Shown here piece after piece: positions 34,840 to 42,542 of a stretch of DNA of 64,000 nt; position 1 is the first letter of the stretch, and every line of letters begins with the position of its first letter. The DNA comes from SYIM01 sp039800325. Lineage in GTDB: Bacteria; Pseudomonadota; Gammaproteobacteria; Burkholderiales; Burkholderiaceae_E. The translations under genes were made by a program, and so were the position numbers. The stretch spans positions 62,001 to 126,000 of the forward strand of contig JBDLQY010000124.1 of assembly GCA_039800325.1 (NCBI GenBank). The letters are read 5' to 3'. The notes under the pieces are model-generated. The model saw nothing but the letters and a program-made list of their open reading frames with translations. It did not search any database and was not told the DNA's origin.

Positions 34840-35760
34840 TTACATCGCACCCATGGCCGGCAGGGCGGTTTCCTCTTCCTTCTGCTGCAGGGCAAAGATG
34901 GACGAGTAACCGCCTGACCAGTCGGGCGGAATCAGACAGGGACGCGGGTCATGATGGGCCCAGGCTGCACGTTTGCCGCGAATAATGGCCTGGTCATGCT
35001 TGGGTCGAATGGGATTGACGGTGTACGGAAATGCATCGGCCGAGGTGAGGGTGTAGAGCAGCAGAGGCCGCCCGGCATCGGACAGATTCTTGGGCGAGGC
35101 ATGCAGCATACGGCAGTTGTGCAGGGTTAAAGAGCCGGCGGGCCCTGGCAGCGCAACCGCCTTTTGCAGAGGCAGTCGGGCCACATCGGCATCGCTTAAG
35201 CATCCGGTCCAGCGGCCCTGCGCATCAAACTGGCTGAGTAGGGGTTCTATCTCTTCGTGACTGCGCGGCATCACCATCAGCGGACCGTTGTCCATGCCGC
35301 AGTCGTAAATGTAGGTACCGACCGTGAGCGGTGAGTAATTGGTATGCGGCCAGAAGCTGATGTCGTAGTGCCACTTCACCTCTTCGCCGCCGCGGGCCCA
35401 TTTGAAATTAAGCTTTGAGTGGTGAAACTTGACGTCAGGTCCGACCAGATCGGCCACGATATCCGGCAGTATCGAATGATTGACGTAGTCCCAGTACACG
35501 GGGTGCTGCTCGACCGGATTGGACACACGTCTTAGTCGCGGCGCATCGGGGCGGTGCCCTGGCTCAAGATCGAAGACCTTGTCGGATTGGCTGATCGACC
35601 GAGAGCGCTCAACCATCTCGTCGGTGGCTGCGCGCAGTTTGGCCAACCAGGTGTCATCAATGACTTTCTCAAGCAGCAGATAACCCTCGGTGAAGTAAAA
35701 CTCACGCTGCGACTGGCTGAGTACGCGAGGGGGAATTTCAAGAACCTGTTCCGGAGTCAT
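34840..35760 (-). CDS. Phytanoyl-CoA dioxygenase (PhyH) family Fe(II)/2-oxoglutarate oxygenase
   Basis: This 306-residue protein is a PhyH-type non-heme iron oxygenase. The facial triad is visible as His-x-Asp in VKWHYDISFWPH (about residues 140-143) and a distal His in LHNCRMLHAS, with a later Arg (GRPLLLYTL) for 2-oxoglutarate. PhyH enzymes hydroxylate a range of small molecules, including CoA esters, ectoine and phosphonates. It lies between the TRAP genes and the ICL/PEP-mutase gene in one leftward unit, so it probably starts breakdown of whatever the TRAP system brings in. The substrate is unknown. Confidence 0.87.
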   Translation of the reverse strand: MTPEQVLEIPPRVLSQSQREFYFTEGYLLLEKVIDDTWLAKLRAATDEMVERSRSISQSDKVFDLEPGHRPDAPRLRRVSNPVEQHPVYWDYVNHSILPDIVADLVGPDVKFHHSKLNFKWARGGEEVKWHYDISFWPHTNYSPLTVGTYIYDCGMDNGPLMVMPRSHEEIEPLLSQFDAQGRWTGCLSDADVARLPLQKAVALPGPAGSLTLHNCRMLHASPKNLSDAGRPLLLYTLTSADAFPYTVNPIRPKHDQAIIRGKRAAWAHHDPRPCLIPPDWSGGYSSIFALQQKEEETALPAMGAM

Positions 35761-35814
35761 AAGCGTATCTCCAACAAATAATCGGTGCTGATTACGGGCA
35801 GCGGGCAGCGCGCC

Positions 35815-37134
35815 TTATCGCAACTGCAGCATCTGCGTGGGCAGCCAGGTAACCAGCGAGGGTACCGCCATGGTGATCGCAAGGGTAACGACCTGCAGCA
35901 GGATGAAAGGCACGACGCCGCGATACATGTGCTGAATCGTGATCTCGGCCGGCGCCACTGCCCGCAGGTAAAAAATGGCCGGCGCCATGGGCGGTGTCAG
36001 GTAGCTGGTCTGGATCATGATGAGGAACAGCACGCAGAACCAGACTGGATCAAAGCCCGCCATTTTCACCAGAGGCGTGAAGATAGGCACAAAGATCAGA
36101 ACGATAGAGATCCAGTCCAGAAAGAAGCCCGCGATGAAAATAATCAGCAGCATCAGCGCGAGCAGCGTCCAGGGTTCAAGCTTCATTTCGCCAATCATCT
36201 GGCTGGCGGTGTTGATGCCGCCCGCGCCGATGAAGACGCCGGTGAACAAAGTGCCGGCCAGCAGCACCGTCATGATCATGGCGGTGACCTTAAGCGTCTT
36301 GATAAGCGCCTCGTATAGCGCCGGCAGGCTAAAGGTTCCGTACAGCAGGGTGAGCAGTACTGAGGCCAGTGCGCCAATGGCGGCGGCCTCAGTTGGGGAC
36401 GCCCAGCCCAAGAGAATTGAACCCAGAACAGCAAAAATCAGCAGCACCGGCGGCACCAGATTGCGCGCGCTGATGGCAAGCTTTTGCGCAAAATTAGGAT
36501 CATCCGGGCTGGGCGGTATGGCTGGTCCGAACGCTGGATTGATCACACAGCGCACGAAAATGTAAACCAGATACAAACCTGCCATCACCAGACCCGGGAA
36601 GGTCATGCCGTAGAGAATATCGCCGACTGACAGGTCGGCCAGAGGCCCCATGACCACTGCAACCACCGAGGGCGGAATGATGGTACCCAACGAGCCCCCG
36701 GCGCAGATGGTGCCCGAGATCAGACCCTTGTCGTAGCCGTAGCGCAGCATGATCGGAATGGTGAGCAGACCCACGACCGATTCGGTGGCGCCAATGACGC
36801 CTGAGGAGGCGGCAAACAGAATGCACATGATGACGGTGGCAAGTGCCAGTCCGCCAGGTAGCCTGCGGGTCCAGATATGGATGGCTTCAAATAGGCGTTC
36901 GGCAATGCCTGAGCGCTCGAGCATGGCGCCCATAAACACGAACAGCGGAACCGCGGCCAGCACAAAGTTGGACGACAGGTCGTCGATCTTTTCGATGAAC
37001 TGAAAGACCACCCGATCACCGAACACCACCAGGCCGAACAGTACTGCGGTGATCATCATGCAAAACGCGACCGGAAAGCCCAGGAACATCAGCACAAAGG
37101 CCACCGGCAGCATGTAGAAGGGGAGCATCTCCAT
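35815..37134 (-). CDS. TRAP transporter large permease DctM
   Basis: This is the 12-helix membrane subunit of a TRAP transporter, 439 residues. Typical family segments include FLGFPVAFCMMITAVLFG, VPLFVFMGAMLERSGIAERLFEA, SSGVIGATESVVGLLTIPIMLRYGYD and GTICAGGSLGTIIPPS. TRAP systems take up acids at the cost of an ion gradient with a periplasmic binding protein. Its start shares a base with the dctQ stop. The paired binding protein resembles those that bind 2-oxo acids. Confidence 0.93.
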   Translation of the reverse strand: MEMLPFYMLPVAFVLMFLGFPVAFCMMITAVLFGLVVFGDRVVFQFIEKIDDLSSNFVLAAVPLFVFMGAMLERSGIAERLFEAIHIWTRRLPGGLALATVIMCILFAASSGVIGATESVVGLLTIPIMLRYGYDKGLISGTICAGGSLGTIIPPSVVAVVMGPLADLSVGDILYGMTFPGLVMAGLYLVYIFVRCVINPAFGPAIPPSPDDPNFAQKLAISARNLVPPVLLIFAVLGSILLGWASPTEAAAIGALASVLLTLLYGTFSLPALYEALIKTLKVTAMIMTVLLAGTLFTGVFIGAGGINTASQMIGEMKLEPWTLLALMLLIIFIAGFFLDWISIVLIFVPIFTPLVKMAGFDPVWFCVLFLIMIQTSYLTPPMAPAIFYLRAVAPAEITIQHMYRGVVPFILLQVVTLAITMAVPSLVTWLPTQMLQLR

Positions 37135-37643
37135 CAGCGGGCCTCCGGGGCGGGAGCCCTGAGTATGCGAATCAGTTTGAGCACCTCAGCGAAGACCTGA
37201 AGTGTCAGCAGCACGAAGGCAATGAAAAAGATCAGGCGAAATGGCCAGACCTGAGCGTTGAAGGCCGAAGCACCAGTTCGCTCACCAGAGGCGTAGGCAC
37301 TGGAGAAGTAACGGAACAAATAGATGGAAAGCCAGATGGTCAGGGGCAGCACCACCGAGTATCCGATAAGGTCAATAATCGCCCGCGTTCTGGCGGAAAA
37401 CTTACCGCTGAACACATCGATGCGAATATGCTCGCCCGCGCGCAGCGTCAGCGCCATGCCCAGCAGGAAGTGTGCACCCGTGAGCATGAAACCGACTTCA
37501 AAGGCCCAAATGGTGGGCGAGCCAAATACATATCGGGATATGACCTCATAACAGGTGGCCAAAACGAGAGGAATGAGCAGCATCGCGCCCGCGACGCCGA
37601 CGCTATCGCTTGCGCGCTCGATGGCGCGCACCAGTGAGCTCAT
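37134..37643 (-). CDS. TRAP transporter small permease DctQ
   Basis: This is the four-helix small membrane subunit of the TRAP system, 169 residues, with CYEVISRYVFGSPTIWAFEVGFMLTGAHFLLGMALTLRAGEHIRIDVF, the hallmark DctQ core. AGAGGAGA precedes ATG 37643. The frame is open further upstream, but that stretch lies in the hairpin-rich gap and is not family-like. It follows dctP after 177 bases. Confidence 0.9.
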   Translation of the reverse strand: MSSLVRAIERASDSVGVAGAMLLIPLVLATCYEVISRYVFGSPTIWAFEVGFMLTGAHFLLGMALTLRAGEHIRIDVFSGKFSARTRAIIDLIGYSVVLPLTIWLSIYLFRYFSSAYASGERTGASAFNAQVWPFRLIFFIAFVLLTLQVFAEVLKLIRILRAPAPEAR

Positions 37644-37731
37644 GCTCGGTTCTCCTCTGCCCCGTGGGTTCGAGTAAACGTTCGAGTGAGTTGTCGTGGT
37701 TTGCGGGGCCAGGGTGCAAGAAAACTCACGA

Positions 37732-37747
37732 GCACCCGATCGGGTGC
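37732..37747. promoter_or_regulatory. 16-bp perfect palindrome between dctP and dctQ
   Basis: GCACCCGATCGGGTGC at 37732-37747 is a perfect palindrome. The half-site GGGTGCAAG recurs as a direct repeat at 37712-37720 and 37742-37750. It could be a regulator site or part of an RNA structure in the gap between the binding protein and the permease genes. Confidence 0.5.
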
Positions 37748-37778
37748 AAGCACGGCTAGGCAATACCCTGGCCTCTAG

Positions 37779-37807
37779 GGATGCTCTCTGGTATGCAGAG
37801 AGCATCC
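37779..37807 (-). terminator. Strong hairpin just after dctP
   Basis: GGATGCTCTCT at 37779-37789 pairs exactly with AGAGAGCATCC at 37797-37807, and one further G-C pair leaves a five-base loop, giving 12 pairs. It begins 13 bases after the dctP stop on the minus strand, before dctQ. No U-run follows, so it is likelier an mRNA-stabilising or partial-termination structure that keeps the binding protein in excess over the permeases. Confidence 0.7.
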
Positions 37808-37820
37808 GCCACAACATTAA

Positions 37821-38870
37821 TTACCCGCGAATATTGCGCCAGCGCTCAGCACCTTCCCACTCTTTTTCGAAGTCGAGTTGGCTCTTGAGGATTTTGGCAA
37901 ACGCAGCGTCTTTTTGTGCGGTCTTCTGCGCCCACTCTAGGCCGATTTTACGAGCCTGCCGCTGAACATCCGCGTCGAGCTCAATGATTTCGTTGCCGGC
38001 CTTGCGGTAGAAATCAAGCGCTTTCGCGTCCTCAGCGCCAACCTTGATCCAGGATTCAAACGTGACCAGACGCGCAACGATCTGTACCAGCTGCTGATCT
38101 GCAGGCGGCATCTTGGCCCAGACATCCTTGTTAATGGTGAGCTCCATGGGGGCCGTGGGCTGATGCACGCCCGGGATGATCACGTACTTGGCAACCTTGT
38201 GGAAGCCCGTGGAAATATTTTCCCAGAGGGTGCCCCATTCGGTGGCGTCGATGGCACCGCGCTCGAGCATGGGATACACGTCGCCGCCCGCGGTGGTGAC
38301 AGGCGCAGCGCCGAGGTCTTTGGCCATATCGAGCCAGGCGCCCGCGGTGCGCAGTTTCAAGCCTTTGAGATCAGCTAGCGTCTTGACCGGTTTGCGCGAG
38401 TGCAGGAAGGCCTCAGCGGTTCGAATGAAGCAGGGCATGGATATGATGCCCTCTTTTTCTTCGCGATGGGCGCGTTGCATGGCTTCGCCGCCAGCCGCAT
38501 ACAGCCAGTGCAGCATGCGCTCGCTGTCCATAGAACCCGCATAGCCCCCAAACAGTACCGTGGCGGCGTCTTTACCCCAGTCCCAGCCCATCCAGCCGTG
38601 GCCGCATTCGGCGACCCCGTTCTTGACGGTTTCGGCGACTTTCAGCGCATTGCCCAGCGCGCCGCCTGGAAAGGTCTGAATTTTGAAGCGTCCGCCCGAG
38701 AGCTGCGCCATGCGGTCTGCGAAGGCCTTGGCGCCGATATCCATCAGCGGACCACCGGGCCAGCCCGTGGCCATTTTCCAGTTGTAGCTGGGACCCGATT
38801 GCGCGTTGGCAATAGCCGGAATAGCCAGGCCGCCAACGGCGCCGGCTTTGATGAAGTCTCGTTTTTTCAT
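37821..38870 (-). CDS. TRAP transporter substrate-binding protein DctP, TakP-like
   Basis: This is the periplasmic binding protein of the TRAP system, 349 residues. It starts MKKRDFIKAGAVGGLAIPAIANAQ, a signal peptide with weak Tat-like character. Segments YNWKMATGWPGGPLMDIGAKAFADRMAQLSGGRFKIQTFPGGALGNALKVAETVKNGVAECGHGW and GAIDATEWGTLWENISTGFHKVAKY resemble the TakP group, which binds 2-oxo acids; its Arg and cation-binding Glu lie in the latter half. It is the first gene of the unit that includes PhyH, ICL/PEP-mutase, purU and the aminotransferase. Confidence 0.92.
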   Translation of the reverse strand: MKKRDFIKAGAVGGLAIPAIANAQSGPSYNWKMATGWPGGPLMDIGAKAFADRMAQLSGGRFKIQTFPGGALGNALKVAETVKNGVAECGHGWMGWDWGKDAATVLFGGYAGSMDSERMLHWLYAAGGEAMQRAHREEKEGIISMPCFIRTAEAFLHSRKPVKTLADLKGLKLRTAGAWLDMAKDLGAAPVTTAGGDVYPMLERGAIDATEWGTLWENISTGFHKVAKYVIIPGVHQPTAPMELTINKDVWAKMPPADQQLVQIVARLVTFESWIKVGAEDAKALDFYRKAGNEIIELDADVQRQARKIGLEWAQKTAQKDAAFAKILKSQLDFEKEWEGAERWRNIRG

Positions 38871-38911
38871 GGTGTCTCCTCTGTGTTTTGCGGGGTTATT
38901 GTGAATCAGGT

Positions 38912-39724
38912 TCAGGCTGGCTGTTCCTCTACTGGCCCATCGAGTGTAACCGGGGCATCGACCCGGCGGAAGCGTTCGATCACTGGCACCAGATCGCGCT
39001 TGACGTGGTCCTCGTTGTAGCCGTTAAGCAAGGTGCCGACGAGCCCGCGGTCAAGGTCGCTGGTGCCCATGACCCAGTCGGCGATTGGGAAGGTGAGATT
39101 CATGTTGTGACTCATCATGATGCCGTAGTTGTGATGAGCGGTGTGATGGCGCCGGATGGTGTTGACGAACGGCATGTTGCGCACGAACCAGTTGTCATGC
39201 ACGTGGCAGCAGTAGTGAAAGGTCTCGTAGATGAGGTACTGTCCCACGATGGTGATCATGAGGATGTAGCCCGCATTGGCGTTAAGGATCTGCGCCAGTA
39301 CCCACGCAAATGGCAGGCCCAGACCCATAAAGGTAAACAGAGCCCGCCATGGGAAAAACACGATACGCCACTCGCGTGTCGAGTCGACTGTCATTTCGTT
39401 GTCGGTGAAATACTGATGATGCTGGCGTGTGTGCCGATCGTAGATGGCGCGCAAAGCCCATACATCAATAAGCCGGTGCATGACGTTCTTGTGAATCCAC
39501 CACTCGAACAGATTCGAGAAAAAAAACACCGGAACAATCAGAAGCCATTCCCAGGAAGCTGCCTGCAGACGACTCAGGCAAAATCCAATCACCAGGGCGC
39601 CTACGAGATAGATAACGCCTATATGAAGTACGCCGTTATAGGACGGGTGGATATTGGAGCGGTATTCCTCGCGAAACCGCACCTGGCGTTCGGAGGGGTT
39701 GTGGCGTTCAATGAGCGCTGCCAT
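38912..39724 (-). CDS. Fatty acid hydroxylase/sterol desaturase family membrane protein
   Basis: This is a di-iron membrane oxygenase-family protein of 270 residues. It has at least four hydrophobic segments (for example LHIGVIYLVGALVIGFCL and WLLIVPVFFFSNLF) and the His clusters HKNVMH, HTRQHH, HCCHVH and HHTAHH, which supply the metal ligands. ATG 39724 has CAGGAGAT seven bases before it; the longer frame from 39808 would run into the palindrome region. It is downstream of a GntR regulator on the same strand. The substrate (a lipid or other alkyl group) is unknown. Confidence 0.85.
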   Translation of the reverse strand: MAALIERHNPSERQVRFREEYRSNIHPSYNGVLHIGVIYLVGALVIGFCLSRLQAASWEWLLIVPVFFFSNLFEWWIHKNVMHRLIDVWALRAIYDRHTRQHHQYFTDNEMTVDSTREWRIVFFPWRALFTFMGLGLPFAWVLAQILNANAGYILMITIVGQYLIYETFHYCCHVHDNWFVRNMPFVNTIRRHHTAHHNYGIMMSHNMNLTFPIADWVMGTSDLDRGLVGTLLNGYNEDHVKRDLVPVIERFRRVDAPVTLDGPVEEQPA

Positions 39725-39795
39725 GGCAAATCTCCTGCGCGATTCGGTGTGTTCAGGAACCCGGGCGAACTCATCAGCAGTACCCGGGTATGCTG

Positions 39796-39814
39796 ATATG
39801 TTAGACATATGTCT
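39796..39814. promoter_or_regulatory. Nested palindromes upstream of the hydroxylase gene, possible GntR operator
   Basis: ATATGT and ACATAT flank TAG at 39796-39810, and the perfect palindrome AGACATATGTCT occupies 39803-39814. Both lie in the gap between the GntR gene and the chosen hydroxylase start. The first fits the GT-N3-AC layout of FadR/FCD-type operators, so the adjacent regulator may bind here. Confidence 0.5.
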
Positions 39815-39847
39815 GGACGTTTGTCGAGTGCATCAGGACATTAGGAT

Positions 39848-40447
39848 TCAAAAATCGAGGTCAACCGTGCTGCGCGTGAAGGCCTCTACGTTATCCAGTA
39901 GCGCGTCGGCGGCGCGGCCAGCGGCACTTTCGTCGCCCAGGGCGATTGCATGCGCGATATCCGCGTGCAGTTCGGCCGTCTCGGCCAGATCGGCGGCTTG
40001 CCGATAGTGCACATACCAGAAGCGCCTGGATAATGAATGCAGCGGCATCATGGCCATCTCAGCGAATTCATTTCGAGCCGCCTTCAGGCAGAGCTCATTG
40101 AACTCTCGGTCGACGCGCAGAAAGGTCACGTCGTCCCCCTTGCGACCCGCAGTGCGAAATTGCTCGGCCATCTGCGCGAACTGCGTGCGCTCAACTACCT
40201 GGGAGCGGCGTGCGGCCGCGCGCGCACTCAGCCGGTCGATTTCGCGGCGCACCTCAAGCAGGCGTAATTGGGAAACGACATCGATGCCTGAAACGATGAC
40301 CCCACGTCGCGGCAGAATTTGCACCAAACGGTCGCGGGCAAGCCGATGCAGGGCTTCCCGGATGGGCGTGCGCCCGATGCCCAGTTGCGCTGAAAGCATA
40401 GCCTCAGAAACTGCGCTGCCCGGGGGCAACTGCAGCCGCACGATCAT
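39848..40447 (-). CDS. GntR family transcriptional regulator, FCD (FadR) subfamily
   Basis: This regulator has a winged-helix domain (LPPGSAVSEAMLSAQLGIGRTPIREALHRLARDRLVQILPRRGVIVS) and an all-helical FCD effector domain (FLRVDREFNELCLKAARNEFAE onward). From ATG 40447 it is 199 residues but lacks the first helix of the domain. The frame continues upstream with family-like LTDQAYTLLEE and no ATG, GTG or TTG, so initiation may use CTG at 40507, which overlaps the panB-like stop as CTGA. The natural targets are the hydroxylase gene downstream and possibly its own operon. Effectors of this subfamily are usually small acids. Confidence 0.85.
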   Translation of the reverse strand: MIVRLQLPPGSAVSEAMLSAQLGIGRTPIREALHRLARDRLVQILPRRGVIVSGIDVVSQLRLLEVRREIDRLSARAAARRSQVVERTQFAQMAEQFRTAGRKGDDVTFLRVDREFNELCLKAARNEFAEMAMMPLHSLSRRFWYVHYRQAADLAETAELHADIAHAIALGDESAAGRAADALLDNVEAFTRSTVDLDF

Positions 40448-40503
40448 CTCTTCAAGCAGTGTGTACGCCTGATCGGTCAGTGAAGCAGGCGTGGCCTGTA
40501 CCG

Positions 40504-41382
40504 TCAGAGCTGGCGACGTTTTTGCACCCGGTCGAGAAATTTCTCGTACTCCTTCTGATCGACGCCGTAGCTGTGATCGTCATCGGGGAAGGTTCCCCCT
40601 TTCACATCGGCCACATACGCCTTTAGGCCCGCCACTGCCACCTCGGTTAAATTGGCATAGCGCTTAGTGAATTTCGGTTTGAAGTCGGTGAACACACCGA
40701 GCAGGTCGTAAGACAACAGGATTTGCCCGTCGGTACCAGCCCCTGCACCGATGCCTATGGTGGGGATTTCAAGCTGCTCGGAGATGACGCGGGCAATGGG
40801 ACCAGGAACCGCCTCAAACTCAAGCATGAAGCAGCCCGCATCCTGAATGGCCAGGGCGTCTTCGAGAATTTTCATGGCTGCGTCAGCGGTCTTCCCCTGG
40901 ATCTTGAAGCCGCCGAACATGGCGATGGTATGCGGGGTCAGACCAATATGGGAAGCCGTCGGAATGCCCGCATCCACCAGGGCTTTCAGAATATGGGCCT
41001 GCGATTTGCCACCCTGCGGTTTAACGGCGTCACAGGCCGCCTCCTGCATGAAGCGGGTGGCGTTGACCAGCGCGCGATCAATGGTGTTGTAGCTTTGGTA
41101 GGGCATACAGCCCAAAACAAAGGTGCTGGGCGCGCCTCGGCGCACGGCCTGAGCATGCATCACCATCATGTCCATGGTGGCCGGCACCGTGCTGGGGTGT
41201 CCGTGTGCCACCATGGCTAGGCTATCGCCCACCACGGCAACATCTACTCCGGCGGCTTCTGCCCATTTGGCCGAGGTGTAGTCGGGCACCGAGGTGTAAA
41301 CCATTTTTTCGCCGGTTTTCTTGGAGTCCCGGATTTCAGTGATGGTTCGCTTCTTACGCTCGGCAGGCTTGCTGTCAGCCAT
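40504..41382 (-). CDS. panB: PanB-like protein (3-methyl-2-oxobutanoate hydroxymethyltransferase family), divergent active site
   Basis: This 292-residue barrel protein aligns with ketopantoate hydroxymethyltransferase, which makes ketopantoate for pantothenate. The conserved VVGDSLAM (metal-ligand Asp), HIGLTPHTIAMFGGFKIQG and IPTIGIGAGAGTDGQIL are present, as is the late catalytic Glu. However, the second metal ligand Asp of the usual ADLPF is Cys (GCMPYQSY), and the Glu of VKxEGG is Gln (VKPQGG). The 25-residue N-terminal tail is longer than usual. It is followed by the GntR and hydroxylase genes rather than panC. It may be a paralogue with another aldol substrate. Confidence 0.82.
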   Translation of the reverse strand: MADSKPAERKKRTITEIRDSKKTGEKMVYTSVPDYTSAKWAEAAGVDVAVVGDSLAMVAHGHPSTVPATMDMMVMHAQAVRRGAPSTFVLGCMPYQSYNTIDRALVNATRFMQEAACDAVKPQGGKSQAHILKALVDAGIPTASHIGLTPHTIAMFGGFKIQGKTADAAMKILEDALAIQDAGCFMLEFEAVPGPIARVISEQLEIPTIGIGAGAGTDGQILLSYDLLGVFTDFKPKFTKRYANLTEVAVAGLKAYVADVKGGTFPDDDHSYGVDQKEYEKFLDRVQKRRQL

Positions 41383-41453
41383 GAAAATCTCTCCGCAGTG
41401 TCAGGGTGTGGGGTAATGAAGCAAAGAGCGACGGGGCAGGTCAGCCCCCGCGG

Positions 41454-42470
41454 CTATTTGGGAATGATCAGCACCATCGAAGGAAAGATCAGGTCTGGAT
41501 TACTGATCAGGTGCGAATTCGCTTTCAGGATGCCAGGCCAGCGGCCTGCGTTGCGGTAAAAGTACAGCGCGATCGACGACAGTGAATCGCCGTCATTGAC
41601 GGTATAGATGCCGCGCGCACCCGTCAGGCGCGCGACTTTGGCTTGTGCTTCATTGAGAGCCGCGCTGATGGCAGCCAGTTCGGCGCGCTGTGCGTCCGTC
41701 AGTGTTTTGAGACCTGCCTGGTCTGCTATGGCCCGGGCGAGCCGGTCGGTAAGCGCGCTGGCGTTGCGTTGAGCCTGCGCCAGATCCGTTGAACTCGTCG
41801 ACAGCTGGGTTTCGAGCTCGGCGAATTTAGCCCGCGATTCAGCAAGCTCGGACTCAGCGCGTTCGGCAGTGACACGCAATTGGGCGAACTCCTGCCGCAG
41901 CTGCGTCAGTTCTCGTTCAAGGCCCCCATTGACCGCCTGAAGCTGCTGTTGCTCACGCGACTGCTGTTCGGCGCGTTTTTCAAGCTCTACCCGTGCACTT
42001 CGCTCGGTCTGCGCGCTTTGTGCAGCCTGACGCACCTGTTCGAGCTGTGCACGCAGATCCGTTAGTTCGCGTACGCTGGTTGCATGCTGCTGTTGCAATG
42101 CGGTCTTAGCCTGCTCAAGCGTATCGGCCTGCGCCTTAGCCTGGGAGGCGGTCTGTTCGGCTACACTCAGTCGGCCCTGCAGGTCGGCAAGACTGCGTTC
42201 AGCGGCATTGGCTTTGGTTTGACTGTCGGAGCTGGCTGAGCGGGCCTCGGCCAGTGCCTTGTTGGCGCCATCGAGATCGGCCTTGAGTTGCGCGGCTTTA
42301 TCAGACTCCGACTTGAGACGCTGGGTAAGGTCAGCCACCTGCGCTTCAAGCTCACGCTTTGCCTGACCGCACCCTGCCATTAAGGTCAACATACAAGCCG
42401 CGGCAAGCCATAAACAAGCCGTTCGTGCATGAGCACGAAAACCACGAGACTGAAGAAAGACTGGGTTCAT
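41454..42470 (-). CDS. LysM-domain lipoprotein with long coiled coil
   Basis: This 338-residue protein has a lipoprotein signal peptide ending in LMAGC (Cys34), then a coiled coil of about 230 residues rich in Glu, Gln and Ala (from AKRELEAQVADLTQRLKSESDKA on), and a C-terminal LysM domain (GIYTVNDGDSLSSIALYFYRNAGRWPGILKANSHLI) that binds peptidoglycan. It is probably anchored in a membrane and reaches across the periplasm. No specific function is known; it lies between the PanB-like gene and the ABC transporter genes on the same strand. Confidence 0.85.
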   Translation of the reverse strand: MNPVFLQSRGFRAHARTACLWLAAACMLTLMAGCGQAKRELEAQVADLTQRLKSESDKAAQLKADLDGANKALAEARSASSDSQTKANAAERSLADLQGRLSVAEQTASQAKAQADTLEQAKTALQQQHATSVRELTDLRAQLEQVRQAAQSAQTERSARVELEKRAEQQSREQQQLQAVNGGLERELTQLRQEFAQLRVTAERAESELAESRAKFAELETQLSTSSTDLAQAQRNASALTDRLARAIADQAGLKTLTDAQRAELAAISAALNEAQAKVARLTGARGIYTVNDGDSLSSIALYFYRNAGRWPGILKANSHLISNPDLIFPSMVLIIPK

Positions 42471-42542
42471 CTGAGTCGGCTCCTCGTAGACTAAAACGCA
42501 GTCTGTCAGATTAAAGGCCCTGCCGACAAGCCTGCCCCGGGT

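Noticed and set aside
38888..39796. 302-codon rightward frame opposite the membrane hydroxylase
   Set aside because: The minus strand encodes the His-box hydroxylase; the plus frame shows no family features.
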